Below are positions 50,325-60,628 of a stretch of DNA of 64,000 nucleotides, in pieces. This stretch comes from Agrobacterium pusense (GTDB taxonomy: Bacteria; Pseudomonadota; Alphaproteobacteria; Rhizobiales; Rhizobiaceae): the NCBI RefSeq assembly GCF_900102105.1, contig NZ_FNBB01000015.1:46161-110160 (forward strand), given 5' to 3'. The translations under genes were made by a program, and so were the position numbers. Within the stretch, counting starts at the first letter, position 1. Each line of letters starts with the position of its first letter. The notes beneath the pieces are model-generated. The model did no database searches and was not told the origin of the DNA. It saw nothing but the letters and a program-made list of their open reading frames with translations.

Positions 50325-50504
50325 TCGAAGGGAGACGATAGTTTTTTCGTGTGTCTGCTGAAGTCCCGTCAAACCTTTTGTCGCATATTTGGACTTGACC
50401 GTCCAAGGTGTAGTGACGACTTGTACGGGCTTAAAGTTTTGGCCATCGGTGCGGTCAGATTTTCGCATCCTTGGCATACAGATCGAACCCGAAGGAGGCT
50501 GGAG

Positions 50505-51005
50505 GTGTTACCACGCCGCAAACTGATCGCCGTTTTCCCGTGTCTGCTCTTGACCCTCTTTAACACGGCTCTTCCATATACGATCAAAATTCACGGTTTC
50601 TCCACTGCATTTCACGAGCAGATGGCTGAGGCCGGAAACGGTAATGGTGGTGGCAACGGAAATGGCGGCGGTGGAGGCAGCGGGGGAGGTGGCGGCGGCA
50701 ATGGAGGGGGTAGCGGAAACGGAGGCAGCAACGGTAACAGTGGCGGCAATGGCAATGGTAATTCGGGCGGCAAGGGAAACAATAACAGCCAGTCGTCAGG
50801 CACCGGAAACGCTGCGAAAACCGAGGCCGATGTCGACGACGCGGCGAATGCAGGTCGCGGTACTTTGACTGTCCGCCACAAGGATGGCATCAGCGAAAGC
50901 GTCCAGCGCGGCCGATACGTGATGAAGGATGCAAAGGGCAGAACAATCATCAATCGCGATGCAACAGTCTCAGACGAGCAGCGGCTCAGGGCCTTCCTCC
51001 GCTAA
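50505..51005 (+). CDS. Glycine-rich secreted protein 1
   Basis: 166 residues from GTG 50505 (GGAGGCTGGAG upstream). A signal-like start (PRRKLIAVFPCLLLTLFNTA) is followed by a Gly/Asn low-complexity tract (about 45-100, GNGGG repeats). The C-terminal 55 residues (LTVRHKDGISESVQRGRYVM; GRTIINRDATVSDEQRLRAF) look folded. It is convergent with the two-component system and has a look-alike on the other side (53352). Function is unknown; the protein is possibly surface-exposed or a matrix component. Confidence 0.65.
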   Translation: MLPRRKLIAVFPCLLLTLFNTALPYTIKIHGFSTAFHEQMAEAGNGNGGGNGNGGGGGSGGGGGGNGGGSGNGGSNGNSGGNGNGNSGGKGNNNSQSSGTGNAAKTEADVDDAANAGRGTLTVRHKDGISESVQRGRYVMKDAKGRTIINRDATVSDEQRLRAFLR

Positions 51006-51646
51006 CGGCGCCGGTCAATCTCGTCACGAAATGCCATCGCGGCTTCCGTCCGGTTGCTCACGCCGAGCTTGGTAAAGATCTGTGTCATGTGATGTTTTAT
51101 CGTCTTTTCGTGCAAAGCCAGTTTCAGCCCAATATGCTTGTTGCTTAACCCTGCAGATGCCAGCTCGAGCACTTCCCGTTCCCGCTCCGTGAGTGCGACA
51201 AAGGGATTGGCTCGGGCGCCTGACCCGGTTTGGGAAATCAGACGTGCCGACAGTGTCGGAGCGACGTAACTGTCACCTGCCGCGACGGTTCGAATGATAT
51301 CAGCCAGTGCACGGGACCCGACTCCTTTCAGGACGTAACCCTTGGCCCCGGTCCTTAGAGCTGTCATGACGTCATCGCCTGCCTCGGACACCGTCAACAT
51401 CACGATCTTTTGGGCCGGGACCTGTTCAAGTATGAGCGGAACAGCTTCCAGCCCGCCTCCAGGCATGGAGATATCGAGCAGCAGGATGTCCGGTCGGTGC
51501 TCCGCGGCTATGCGCAGCGCATCGTCCCGGTTGCTACCCTCGCCAACGATCTTGAATTCGTCCATTTCGGTCAGGCTTCGGATAACACCTTCCCTGAAGA
51601 GAGGGTGATCGTCCACAACTGCCAGACTGATCTGCTCCGCGGTCAT
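51002..51646 (-). CDS. NarL/FixJ-type response regulator
   Basis: 214 residues: receiver domain (VVDDHPLFREGV; phospho-acceptor Asp in LLLDISMPGGG, about D54; Lys in AKGYVLKG) and a LuxR-type HTH (about 150-212: LTEREREVLELASAGLSNKHIG; EKTIKHHMTQIFTKLGVSNR). It is co-transcribed with, and downstream of, its kinase (four-base overlap). It probably regulates the flanking glycine-rich protein genes (inference from the arrangement). Confidence 0.95.
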   Translation of the reverse strand: MTAEQISLAVVDDHPLFREGVIRSLTEMDEFKIVGEGSNRDDALRIAAEHRPDILLLDISMPGGGLEAVPLILEQVPAQKIVMLTVSEAGDDVMTALRTGAKGYVLKGVGSRALADIIRTVAAGDSYVAPTLSARLISQTGSGARANPFVALTEREREVLELASAGLSNKHIGLKLALHEKTIKHHMTQIFTKLGVSNRTEAAMAFRDEIDRRR

Positions 51647-53085
51647 GCCTGTTCCATTTCCTCGATGTTAAGCGACATCCGCACGATGGTCCCACGATCG
51701 GATGAAAAGAGATGGAAGACTCCGCCCAGGCTTTCAACGCGGTCCCTAAGACCCGCGAGGCCGAGTTTCTCGGGTGAAACGTCGCTCATACTGAAACCGT
51801 GCCCATCGTCCGCTACTTCGACGGTAACCTGGCCGCCTTCGGATGATTGCGTAACCTTTTGTCCAATGCCGCCCGCATGGCGATAGCCATTGTTCAGGGC
51901 CTCCTGAACAAAGCGATAGATACAGATCTTTGAAGCCCTGGAAAGATACGCAGGTGTTCCGTTGAGTAAGAGGTCGACAGTGACGCCCGTGCGCTGCTCG
52001 TGGGCAACAATCGCGCGCTTCAGCAGCGCGGCAAGGTTGTCCGTTTCTATGTGCGGTAACATCAGCCCGCTGCAAATGGCCCTGATTTCTGCCATGGCGT
52101 CATCGAGGCTTGTCTTGATGTTCGTCAAGGATGCTTCCCGCTCCTCGGCAGGAGTACGAGGATCGGCAAGCTTCGGACTGTCAAGGCGCAAGGATGCATA
52201 GGCGACCAATTGCGCGGGACCGTCGTGCAGGTCGGCACCGATGCGGCGCAAGTAACTCTCGTTGAGGGACGTGGCCCTTTGTGTCGCTCGCTGAACACGC
52301 GCGCGTAAGGCCTCGTTCTGCCGCAGCAGGGCGGAGAGTTCATCGATGCGGTCATTGAGGGCCCTGCGCTGGCTGTCGATGGTTCGGCTTCCACGAAGGA
52401 CTATAATCGACAAGAGGGCAAAAAATATGGTCGTGAACGCCGCGACCGCGAGCCAGCTCAGGAGGCGGGCCTGTTTAAGGCTCCATTCGAATTCGTCGGC
52501 GACCTCAAAAAATTCAGAGACGGCGACGACCTTGCCCGACCATGGCTGTAAGACCGGATTGTAGATCTGCAGAAGTGGCTTTTCGCTGTCGCGTTCGGCA
52601 TCGCTCTCGACGCCGTCGATCCGATTGAACCTCGCTGTCATCTGGCCGGTAAAGGCCGTTTTAAGGTCGCCGGACAGTGGGAGCTGCTTGCCGGAAAGGC
52701 TTTTTTCGCTGGAATAGAGGATAGTACCGTCGCTGCGCCAGAGCCGAAACGAAAACAGTCGTTTTCCAAGTGCGCCCTGCCCAAGGGTCTCATCCAGGGC
52801 CCGTGTTATCGAATCGTCCAGGCTCTGGGTGGTTTGCATGTCAGGTAATAGAGGAGCAATCACGCTGTCGACGTAAAGCGCGGTCGTTGCCGCGGAGTTA
52901 CGTGTCACGGCGTTTTCGATCAGACTGGCAACGAAATAGCCCACGACCACCATTGCGCAGATCGCGACAAAACCGCCCGCAATCAGGAACTGCCTTGCGA
53001 GTGACTGGGAATTCCAGCGTGCCACCGGGCTCGTTATCGGCGCCTCGTGGTTAGGGCCTGTCCGCAGAATGCGCATTATCAGCAC
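51643..53085 (-). CDS. NarX/DesK-type sensor histidine kinase
   Basis: 480 residues from GTG 53085 (GGGAG upstream; ATG 53076 is the alternative). Two membrane segments (about 33-56 and 207-231) enclose a 150-residue periplasmic sensor. A linker coiled coil leads to the HisKA_3 dimerisation box with the phospho-His in IGADLHDGPAQL (about 284), then HATPase_c (FVQEALNNGYRHAGG; VEVADDGHGF; LAGLRDRVESLGG). It phosphorylates the response regulator encoded downstream. The input signal is unknown. Confidence 0.95.
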   Translation of the reverse strand: MLIMRILRTGPNHEAPITSPVARWNSQSLARQFLIAGGFVAICAMVVVGYFVASLIENAVTRNSAATTALYVDSVIAPLLPDMQTTQSLDDSITRALDETLGQGALGKRLFSFRLWRSDGTILYSSEKSLSGKQLPLSGDLKTAFTGQMTARFNRIDGVESDAERDSEKPLLQIYNPVLQPWSGKVVAVSEFFEVADEFEWSLKQARLLSWLAVAAFTTIFFALLSIIVLRGSRTIDSQRRALNDRIDELSALLRQNEALRARVQRATQRATSLNESYLRRIGADLHDGPAQLVAYASLRLDSPKLADPRTPAEEREASLTNIKTSLDDAMAEIRAICSGLMLPHIETDNLAALLKRAIVAHEQRTGVTVDLLLNGTPAYLSRASKICIYRFVQEALNNGYRHAGGIGQKVTQSSEGGQVTVEVADDGHGFSMSDVSPEKLGLAGLRDRVESLGGVFHLFSSDRGTIVRMSLNIEEMEQA

Positions 53086-53351
53086 TCATCTCCCAATCCT
53101 TCATAGCTACCCGTCAACGCAAGGTGTCCACCATGCCCGCGGGAGGCACCGGTTTCCCCCATGTGAGCCCGTCGTCCGGTCCATACAATCAGCGACCATC
53201 GGTCGCGATCAATCGGACTATGGTCCGAATGCCCAGAGCATAGGTCGGAGTGGAGTAGAAACCCGGAATTTCGGCAATATTGTAGTGCGTAACGATTTGC
53301 TGGCACCGCGGCTCTGCGCAAGCGGTGACCGACTATGAAAAGGACCTGCAC

Positions 53352-53993
53352 ATGAAAATCTCCTCGCTGATCGGTACCGCAAGCCTTGGGCTCGTCCTGG
53401 CCCTTGCCCCCATGGCGGGAGATACTCCCGGCTTCACGCACGCAGCATTTGCGAAGGACGGGAGCGGCGGCGGTAATGGCGGCGGCAATGGCGGTGGTAA
53501 TGGAGGAGGAAACGGCGGTGGCAACGGGGGAGGCCATGGCGGAGGGAAATCCGGCGCCGGCGAAAGCCGGGCGTCCTCGAATTCATCCGCGCACAAGGGC
53601 TCTTCGGCACCATCGAAATCGCATCATCCCGACAAAACTTCAAAATCTCATGCCGAGAAATCCAAAACGCACAGCGCAAAGCCCGGCACCGGTAGCCTCA
53701 ACTCGATGAAGAGAAACTACCATGCCTATCTGAATTCCCAGGACCCCAAGATGGCGGCGCTTGCAGCCTACGTGAAGGCATATGCGGAATTCGAAATTCA
53801 GTACGGGGTGGGGGCCGTGCCCACAGACCCCGCGCTTAGCGAAGCTGCCCTTGTCTCGGCGCTGGAACAGTTGGCAAACAGGCCGGTCACCGACGGGGAG
53901 CTTGCCGAAGCGAAGAGCATTTTAGGCGCTGGAACAGAAACAGGGAAAATCGCGGAGGTTCGCGACGCTCTCGAACAAGAAGACGGAAACTGA
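53352..53993 (+). CDS. Glycine-rich secreted protein 2
   Basis: 213 residues from ATG 53352 (AAAAGGACCTGCAC upstream), chosen because it opens the signal peptide (LIGTASLGLVLALAPMAG). A GGGN repeat tract (about 40-65) and a Ser/Lys/His-rich region (about 70-115) precede a helical C-terminal domain (SQDPKMAALAAYVKAYAEFE; ALEQLANRPVTDGELAEAK). It is divergent from the kinase across 266 bases that contain GGAC/GTCC inverted repeats. It resembles protein 1 in architecture, not in its C-terminal domain. Confidence 0.65.
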   Translation: MKISSLIGTASLGLVLALAPMAGDTPGFTHAAFAKDGSGGGNGGGNGGGNGGGNGGGNGGGHGGGKSGAGESRASSNSSAHKGSSAPSKSHHPDKTSKSHAEKSKTHSAKPGTGSLNSMKRNYHAYLNSQDPKMAALAAYVKAYAEFEIQYGVGAVPTDPALSEAALVSALEQLANRPVTDGELAEAKSILGAGTETGKIAEVRDALEQEDGN

Positions 53994-54993
53994 GAGACAC
54001 CCGTAAAGGGGTGGCACGCCTGGACCTGCCTTCGTGTGCGATCAGGAACTCACCTACGTGGCTGCAAGTTTTCTGTCCTGCGCCTTGAGAGTTTGGTGTC
54101 GGTCGACCGCATTTAATTGCCGGAGTAATGACCGGCACTATCGCCGGATCAAGTTGCCCGCCGCGAGCTTGATCCGGCGATGTCATATAGGCGACCCGTT
54201 TGCCGTGAAGTTGGCTGCCGCTAACATGCGCAAGCCAACGATAATGATCGGCGACAATGGAGATCTCGTGCGTGGTTTCTGCCAGTTAGGGCCGATAGCC
54301 GGAGATCAGCCTCTGGTCGAAGCGGTCAAATGTGGCCGGGCTGTCTTTTCAGAAGCGTTACGCTCTCTGACACTCGCAAGTCGTCGCATCGCATATCCCA
54401 TTTTCTCGGCAATCCGAAACGATGACGCGTTATCTTCATCGATTCCGTCGGTTCGCTAGAGCAACTGCTCCAGGCGGTGCGCCCGAACGGCAGGAACGTT
54501 CCCTCAGTCAACCGCGCCCGGCGAGCGTCACGCGTGTTTCGAATATCACTTTCCAGTCCCTGTCAGTCCTGCGTTGAGAACACCTTTTGAAGCCGACCCA
54601 CGTCCGAGAAAAGATGTCGGTTCATGGCCCCTCTTTAGGTTCACAAGAGGGGCGCGTCAGCGGACAGATTATCTTCTTCAAGGTGCGGCGTCCCAACCGG
54701 CCGCTTCTATGATCGACCAACTGTAGGCAGCCTGTCTGCCGTTGGCCCTTTATGAGGATCATTCCAGGTAAACGGCCTCGCATCCGCAATCTTGACCACC
54801 ACGTCGGACTTTCTGGCAGGTTTGGACCGGGTCGATCATTGCAAACCGATCCTGCGTGAGCTAGTTAACGTCATCCACAAGGACCCGGTGAAACTCCGGG
54901 TGGCTCTTCTGGCCGCCGATCCGCCAGACAACACAGCAACGCAACCTATGCCATATTCGAGGACCGAGTTTCGCTCGGCCCGTTGCCTCAACT
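53994..54993. other. 1-kb region without supported gene
   Basis: It contains two sizeable hairpins: CGCCGGATCAAG/CTTGATCCGGCG (54142-54153 with 54168-54179) and GCCCCTCTT/AAGAGGGGC (54627-54635 with 54645-54653). Neither is followed by a T-run. Open frames at 54034-54459 and 54792-54990 have no family motif and look like decayed sequence. The promoter of the SulP gene should lie near the right end. Confidence 0.5.
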
Positions 54994-56496
54994 GTGAAAA
55001 ATATTCCTATGCAAACTCTTTCAAACTACCGTCAGGAGTGGTTCTCCAACATCCGTGGCGACGTACTTTCGGGTATTGTCGTCGCTCTCGCGCTTATCCC
55101 GGAAGCGATAGGCTTCTCGGTGATTGCGGGTGTCGATCCCAAGGTCGGCCTCTACGCTTCCTTCGCAATCGCCTGCGTGACGGCCTTTGTGGGCGGCCGG
55201 CCGGGCATGATCTCTGCCGCCACGGCGGCGACCGCTGTCGTCATGATCTCGCTGGTCAAGGACCACGGTCTTCAGTATCTCTTCGCCGCCACCATCCTGA
55301 TGGGCATCATCCAGATCGCTGCGGGATGGCTGAGGCTGGGCCGCGTGATGCGCTTCGTTTCACGTTCCGTCATCACAGGCTTTGTCAATGCGCTTGCGAT
55401 CCTGATCTTCATGGCCCAGTTACCCGAACTCGTTGGGGTTCCGACGCTCACCTACATGATGATTGCAGGCGGTCTTGCCATCATCTACCTCTTTCCATAC
55501 GTGACCAAGGCGATCCCATCGCCGCTTGTGGCCATCGTGGTTCTCACGGCCATGGCCTGGTGGTTCGGCATGGACCTGCGCACGGTCGGCGACCTTGGCG
55601 AACTTCCCTCTTCGATCCCATTCCTGATGCTTCCTCAGGTTCCGTTGACCTGGGAGACGCTGCAGATCATCTTCCCATACTCGGTGACACTTGCTGCTGT
55701 CGGCCTGCTGGAATCGCTGCTTACCGCGCAGATCGTCGATGATATGACGGACACGCCCAGCAACAAGAGCCAAGAATGCGTTGGACAGGGCGCGGGGAAT
55801 ATCGCCTCGGCACTGATCGGCGGCATGGGCGGATGCGCCATGATCGGACAATCGGTCATCAACGTAACATCTGGTGGTCGAGGACGTCTTTCAACCTTCG
55901 TGGCTGGTTCTTTCCTGCTGTTTCTGATCGTCGTCCTCAACGATCTCGTCCGGATCATCCCCATGGCCGCGCTTGTTGCGGTTATGATTATGGTTTCAAT
56001 CGGCACTTTCTCCTGGAGGTCGATCGTCGATCTGAGACGTCACCCGCTTCCGTCGTCCTTCGTCATGCTGGCGACCGTCGTCACCGTCGTTGCAACACAT
56101 GATCTGGCGAAAGGCGTGATCGTTGGCGTCCTGCTGTCCGGCATCTTTTTCGCTGGCAAGGTAGCCCGTCTGTTCAAGGTCACGCGGCTGGAGAATCCCG
56201 AACAGAACAGTGTCACCTATGCAGTAGTTGGACAGGTCTTCTTTGCGTCGGCAGAAGCCTTTATCCAAGCTTTCGACTTCACCGATAAGGGCAAACGGAT
56301 CATCATCGATCTCACAAGGGCCCATCTCTGGGACATCACCGCAATTGGCGCGTTGGACAAGGTCGTATTGAAGCTCCGTCAGGCGGGCAACGAGGTCGAG
56401 GTTCTCGGATTCAACGAAGCGAGTGCTGATATGGTTGATCGCTTCGCGCTGCACGACAAGGATGAGCGGCGCGCGGCAACCGCCGCACTACACTGA
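54994..56496 (+). CDS. SulP family anion transporter with STAS domain
   Basis: 500 residues from GTG 54994, or 495 from ATG 55009; neither has a strong ribosome-binding site. About 10-12 membrane segments follow the SulP start ([25 protein letters not shown], about 32-56), with the conserved [16 protein letters not shown] region (about 288) and a C-terminal STAS domain (about 405-480: [33 protein letters not shown]). It should import sulphate, bicarbonate or dicarboxylates with sodium or protons. Which anion cannot be read from the sequence. It is monocistronic. Confidence 0.9.
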   Translation: MKNIPMQTLSNYRQEWFSNIRGDVLSGIVVALALIPEAIGFSVIAGVDPKVGLYASFAIACVTAFVGGRPGMISAATAATAVVMISLVKDHGLQYLFAATILMGIIQIAAGWLRLGRVMRFVSRSVITGFVNALAILIFMAQLPELVGVPTLTYMMIAGGLAIIYLFPYVTKAIPSPLVAIVVLTAMAWWFGMDLRTVGDLGELPSSIPFLMLPQVPLTWETLQIIFPYSVTLAAVGLLESLLTAQIVDDMTDTPSNKSQECVGQGAGNIASALIGGMGGCAMIGQSVINVTSGGRGRLSTFVAGSFLLFLIVVLNDLVRIIPMAALVAVMIMVSIGTFSWRSIVDLRRHPLPSSFVMLATVVTVVATHDLAKGVIVGVLLSGIFFAGKVARLFKVTRLENPEQNSVTYAVVGQVFFASAEAFIQAFDFTDKGKRIIIDLTRAHLWDITAIGALDKVVLKLRQAGNEVEVLGFNEASADMVDRFALHDKDERRAATAALH

Positions 56497-56939
56497 CCGC
56501 CTGCATCCGTGCGCCTTGATGTTGTGGGCGAGCGTCATGGATCGAACCGAATTACGGCGGACCTGAAGGTGTCGATGGGCGCCGTTGCGGCGCGCTTCGC
56601 TTTTACAGTTGCACCCGGGCCTGATGGCTGGCGCAACGACCTGCACCGATCATACCGCCCTGACGGCCCGAGATTGACGGAAGGGAGACTGGTCTTGTTG
56701 CCGCTCGAGGAATGGCGGTAGCACGGTCAGGCAAGAAGGTTTAAAGGTGACATTGCGGCAAGATGATCGAGATGAAAACTGACTCTAGCGAGGCCGCAAC
56801 AGATCACGCGTACACCTCGCAGCGGTCAACGATTGCAGCGCTGTTCAGAAAACAAATGGCTGGTCACTTTTACGCGTGCTGCTTACTCTTTGGAACGTGA
56901 TTCAGCGTGGAAAGAAGCGCAACCCGGGACAACCACATA
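56497..56939. other. Intergenic region with a possible gene fragment
   Basis: A 70-codon open frame at 56509-56721 ends PRLTEGRLVLLPLEEWR and could be the tail of a truncated gene, but no family is recognised. The rest to 56939 holds nothing that I can support. Confidence 0.35.
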
Positions 56940-57329
56940 ATGCGTCTGGCTTATTGCTCATGTCGACAGCTGACACTAACGGCGAATGGCGAGCCGGTGA
57001 AGGTATCAGTTTGCCACTGCCGGGAATGCCAGCGCCGTACCGGCTCCGCGTTCGGCGTAGCCGTGTTTTACGGGGCCGGCCAGGTGACCGCAGCCGGCAA
57101 CCATAAGGCATTTCTACGACGGGGCGAAAGCGGAAAGAATTTGGAGTTCCGCTTTTGTCCTTGCTGCGGATCTACGGTATATTGGCTCCCGGAATTCCGG
57201 CCAAACCTCGTCGCGATTGCTCTCGGCTGTTTTGAGGATCCATCAGGCATCGGACCGACGCAGAGCGTATATGAAGCAATGCAATTCCCTTGGGTCTCTT
57301 TGTGTTTGCGAAGTGAGGGACCCCATTGA
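56940..57329 (+). CDS. GFA (CENP-V/GFA) family zinc protein
   Basis: 129 residues with the GFA-domain zinc ligands: CSC near residue 6, CHCRECQRRTGSAFGV near 29, and FCPCCGSTVYW near 83. Members bind two zinc ions; one member is the glutathione-formaldehyde-activating enzyme, but most have no proven reaction, so I give only the family. ATG 56940 is chosen from the domain start; the frame opens at 56907. No operon partner is apparent. Confidence 0.85.
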   Translation: MRLAYCSCRQLTLTANGEPVKVSVCHCRECQRRTGSAFGVAVFYGAGQVTAAGNHKAFLRRGESGKNLEFRFCPCCGSTVYWLPEFRPNLVAIALGCFEDPSGIGPTQSVYEAMQFPWVSLCLRSEGPH

Positions 57330-57417
57330 CCGGCCGCGTTTGCGACCGCAAGCCTCTACCATCACTCCGGCGCGACGTTAGCTTCCGGCCCTCGTCGCCT
57401 GCATGTATTATCATAAC

Positions 57418-58068
57418 CTACTTTTTGTGGTTTCCCGAAAATGCGGCCGTCAATCCGAGGCCGATGTAAATGGACCCGCTGACCCAGCGTTCAGCTTTAA
57501 GGTAGACCGGGCTGCGCTTCAGCCAGTTACCCGCCGTCCCGGCAGCGAGTGCATAGGCGCCGTCCGTGAGCACTCCGATCACTGTGTAAAGAACCCCGAG
57601 GAACGCAACCTGCATTGCCACATGGCCACGCTGGGGCTCAACAAACTGCGGCAGAAAGGCGAGGAAGAACAACGCGGTTTTCGGATTGAGGAGGTTGACC
57701 AGGAAACCCTCGCGGAAAATGCGTCCGCGACTGCGCGGCTGGTCTGCGCCGTTAAAATCGGGAATGTTCGCGGGACCGAAAAGCTTCTTGAAGCCCAACC
57801 AAATCAGGTAGGCCGCGCCGGCATACTTCACCACGCTGAAGGCGATCGCGGAAGACGCCAGGAGCGCCGACAGCCCTGCAGCAGCCGCAGCGACATGCAC
57901 GAGTGTGGCCGCGTGAATGCCAAGAATTGAGACGAGGCCAGCAGAACGGCCCTGCTCGACCGATCGGGCGAAGATGTAAAGAACCGCCGGCCCAGGCACG
58001 AGAAGCAGAACAAGAGTGGCGCTGACGAACAGGCTGAGATTGGCCGCGCCGGGAATTATCGAATCCAT
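57418..58068 (-). CDS. LysE family amino-acid exporter
   Basis: 216 residues with about six membrane segments and the LysE/RhtB signature near the start (LLLVPGPAVLYIFARSVEQGR, about 20-40). Further landmarks are YLIWLGFKKLF (about 84) and FREGFLVNLLNPKTALFFLAF (about 112-132). It exports amino acids or homoserine-lactone-like solutes by proton antiport; the substrate is unknown. Monocistronic. Confidence 0.9.
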   Translation of the reverse strand: MDSIIPGAANLSLFVSATLVLLLVPGPAVLYIFARSVEQGRSAGLVSILGIHAATLVHVAAAAAGLSALLASSAIAFSVVKYAGAAYLIWLGFKKLFGPANIPDFNGADQPRSRGRIFREGFLVNLLNPKTALFFLAFLPQFVEPQRGHVAMQVAFLGVLYTVIGVLTDGAYALAAGTAGNWLKRSPVYLKAERWVSGSIYIGLGLTAAFSGNHKK

Positions 58069-58159
58069 GATTGTCTCACTCCCCTCTGTGGCGATAGCAA
58101 TAGCATTGAAAAGCGTTCGATGTGAGACCGGCTTGTTGTGCCGCCATCCAATGGTTCAG

Positions 58160-58493
58160 TGAGTATGGAGTTCGCACGTCACGTTGATGTCTTCGAACGA
58201 ACCAGCTTCAGTGGCGGCTTGAACTACTATGGCAACCTCGATGTGACCCGGTACCTGTGACACTCGCTCCACGGTTTATACGTGGGCCTTGCGGCTGTTC
58301 ATATCGTGGGAGAGCGGACCCTCGCCTGAGTATGCCCGGCCCGCGGCAAATCATCGACAAAATGACGAAACTCGTTCCCAACCTGACGAGGAGCTACGTA
58401 ATACCAGACTGTGGACATTGGGCGCCGCGGAAAAAGGCCGCGATGTTGGACGCAATCATTGCCTTTGCGAGGTCTATACGGGGTTGCGAGTGA
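58160..58493 (+). pseudogene. Remnant of an epoxide-hydrolase-like alpha/beta hydrolase
   Basis: Pieces of the C-terminal part are readable in different frames: VFERTSFSGGLNYYGNLD (58185-58245) and, after a gap and frameshift, RADPRLSMPGPRQIIDKM, then PNLTRSYVIPDCGHWAP (58310-58440) containing the catalytic His of the family (CGHW). The first two thirds of the gene are absent. It is a decayed fragment, not an expressed gene. Confidence 0.6.
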
Positions 58494-58558
58494 GACTGTC
58501 GCACAGCAAAATCCGGGGTACTGTCGTTGGTTTTGTTCCGGCCGGATCACCCTCTTTG

Positions 58559-59353
58559 CTAGGCTCTGGTCCAGTTGAAACAGCCGAGGGGCAGAGCGGC
58601 GTTGCTTACCAACAGTGCACCGTGGCGATAGAGTTCCAAGGGATTTCCATCCGCCGGCATATCCACTGCCCACAATTGGCCCGACGCGTCAGAGGCAATT
58701 ATCCTGCCGTTTACCGCGGCAATGGCAGCAAAGGCATCCAGCTCGCTTGTGCCGGGTGAAAAAAGCACCGCCACCTGTGATTGATCGGACGGCGGCAGCA
58801 AAGCAAGCGGGCCCGCAGTCAGTGCCGCCACGACGAGCAAAAACGGCGATCTGGGCACACCGCTCCCCCTTTTTGACCCGCTTCGGCGCATTATCCAGCC
58901 AATAGTCAAAGGGATAAGTCCAAACATGGCAAACCAGAGCAAATCCCAAAAAAGCGGGTTATCCACGTCCATACGGACCCGGTGAATTCCCAGCAGCCAG
59001 TGTGACACAATACTGTCAAGGACATGCCATCCACCGAAGCCGACAACGGCATTGGCAAACATAAGACGATCCGCTCCCGGTGCAGGGAATTCGTTACGGG
59101 CTCTCCAGAGCAAGCAAAGTCCAATGATGGCGATGAGGTACATCAGCGCATGAAAAATACCATCCCAGAGAATGAGAAGGCGAATATCGAGGCGTGCCTG
59201 CTCAAGACCACTTAAAAGATGGTGCCATTGCAACAACTGGTGCAACACAATGCCATCGAAGAACCCGCCGAGACCAAAGCCCAGCATATAACCGGCCCAT
59301 CGAAACTCTCCGGAAAAGCGCCGGAGGCTCGTCTCAGCTCCTGCGTTTGTCAT
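58559..59353 (-). CDS. DUF2243 domain membrane protein
   Basis: 264 residues from ATG 59353. The DUF2243 core (about 20-150) has four membrane segments with conserved histidines (GGFFDGIVLHQLLQWHHLLSG; GIFHALMYLIAIIGL; WHVLDSIVSHWLLGIHRVR) that could bind metal. The C-terminal 100 residues are a predicted periplasmic domain (VAVLFSPGTSELDAFAAIAAVNGRI-like segments split over 170-230) beyond the usual family length. Function is unknown. Starting further upstream (59425) is possible but has no ribosome-binding site. Confidence 0.8.
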   Translation of the reverse strand: MTNAGAETSLRRFSGEFRWAGYMLGFGLGGFFDGIVLHQLLQWHHLLSGLEQARLDIRLLILWDGIFHALMYLIAIIGLCLLWRARNEFPAPGADRLMFANAVVGFGGWHVLDSIVSHWLLGIHRVRMDVDNPLFWDLLWFAMFGLIPLTIGWIMRRSGSKRGSGVPRSPFLLVVAALTAGPLALLPPSDQSQVAVLFSPGTSELDAFAAIAAVNGRIIASDASGQLWAVDMPADGNPLELYRHGALLVSNAALPLGCFNWTRA

Positions 59354-59781
59354 TGATTTCCCTCCACTCCATTGCCATTCCAACCTCAGGAACGGCCCAA
59401 TGTTCCGCAGTGTCCGTCGTTGCATGAGCCGGTCGCACGGGGCTTTGGAGCTGCGGCTGCTTATGTATCAAGAGGCAATCGCGAGGATCAAAACTGGGAG
59501 CGGCTAGCGGCTGACTTGGGTCGCGGAGGTGCTTTGCACAACACGTATGTGTAACGGCGCGAATGATCGGGGGCTTCCACAACAAAAGGTCAAGCCGTTC
59601 CAGGAACCACGCAGCAAGCGACAGATTGGGCGAGGGTGCTTTGCGACGTTCGCTTTCCCGTGAAGCCGCTTCAGGTGACTGACGGCCGAGGTGGGGCCTA
59701 CCCGGATCAATGATTCGGCCGCGTCTAATGACAAGCCAGACGCAAGCGAGCTGCTCCAGGTTGCGAGTAAAGGAGAATCGA
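59354..59781. other. Intergenic region without recognised gene
   Basis: About 430 bases between divergent genes. A leftward stretch around 59640-59720 reads like a fragment of a LuxR-type HTH (VGPTSAVSHLKRLHGKANVA) but is too short and broken to call. Confidence 0.4.
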
Positions 59782-60213
59782 ATGTCTGCAATCGACCGGA
59801 TTGGCGGGACCGCCGCGATTTACACACGTTTACGGCCGCAGGAGGTCACTCACACAGGCCTCGGCCAGGCTGCTGAGCGGCCAGTTGCAACTTCTTTCGG
59901 GGGCGCCCCCGCGCCCCTCTCCTCCAATCTTGCAAATGTACTCTGGTCGCTCCAGGGAGAACCGGCCGGACACATTGATGAGGCGCCTCTCCAAAACGGC
60001 GGGCCGAGCCCGGAGGAAGAACTGAGCAAATGGGCGCATATGAGCCTCGGCGAAAAAATCAGGGCGCAGTATCTGGAGGCGCGCGGATTAACGGAAAGCG
60101 ATCTTGCCGCAATGTCGCCCGACGAGCGGAAGGCGATGGAGGACGAGATCAAGAACGCGATCATGGCTGCGCTGGAGAATACTGGCGAGGACCACACACG
60201 CCGGAGGCCGTGA
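59782..60213 (+). CDS. Conserved hypothetical protein (143 aa)
   Basis: 143 residues from ATG 59782 (AAAGGAGAATCGA upstream). The first 80 residues are low in structure. The last 60 (ELSKWAHMSLGEKIRAQYLE, then LTESDLAAMSPDERKAMEDEI) form an acidic helical domain common to small hypothetical proteins of rhizobia. No signal peptide. Function is unknown. Confidence 0.7.
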   Translation: MSAIDRIGGTAAIYTRLRPQEVTHTGLGQAAERPVATSFGGAPAPLSSNLANVLWSLQGEPAGHIDEAPLQNGGPSPEEELSKWAHMSLGEKIRAQYLEARGLTESDLAAMSPDERKAMEDEIKNAIMAALENTGEDHTRRRP

Positions 60214-60355
60214 TCCAGCCCCAAAACGGAAGAGGTTTAGCCCCGCCGGTGCGACCGGATAAAAGCAGCCCCTCGACGGGTGGATGCTCCCCGGCGCATG
60301 CCCGTTGCTTTTGCGTCTATATCCCCCGCCGCCCGAGTGTTGTGTCGGTTACCTG

Positions 60356-60628
60356 TCACTGCAGACGGAACTCGCCGTCAATGCGACGCCATTCATTCGG
60401 CCCAATCAAACGCTGGTGGGTAAAGCGGACGGAGTGAAGGGGGCCGTCGAGCCTCGTTTGCCAAAAGTCAAGGAACTTGTGCATTTCGGGGAAGTCGGGG
60501 GCCAGGTCATAATCCTGCCAGACAAAGGTCTGGAGCACGGCCTCGAAATCCGGAATCCGATATAAGATGTGGGCAGTTGTGAGGCCATAGCCATTGAGCT
60601 GGCGTTCAAGATCGGATGAAAACTGCAT
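60356..60628 (-). CDS. Usg family protein
   Basis: 90 residues matching the Usg family of alphaproteobacteria (LNGYGLTTAHILYRIPDFEAV; QTFVWQDYDLAPDFPEMHKFLDFW; IDGEFRL). The name comes from a gene upstream of a tryptophan or pilin gene in early literature; its role is unknown. AAAGGAGATGAAGC precedes the ATG. Confidence 0.85.
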   Translation of the reverse strand: MQFSSDLERQLNGYGLTTAHILYRIPDFEAVLQTFVWQDYDLAPDFPEMHKFLDFWQTRLDGPLHSVRFTHQRLIGPNEWRRIDGEFRLQ

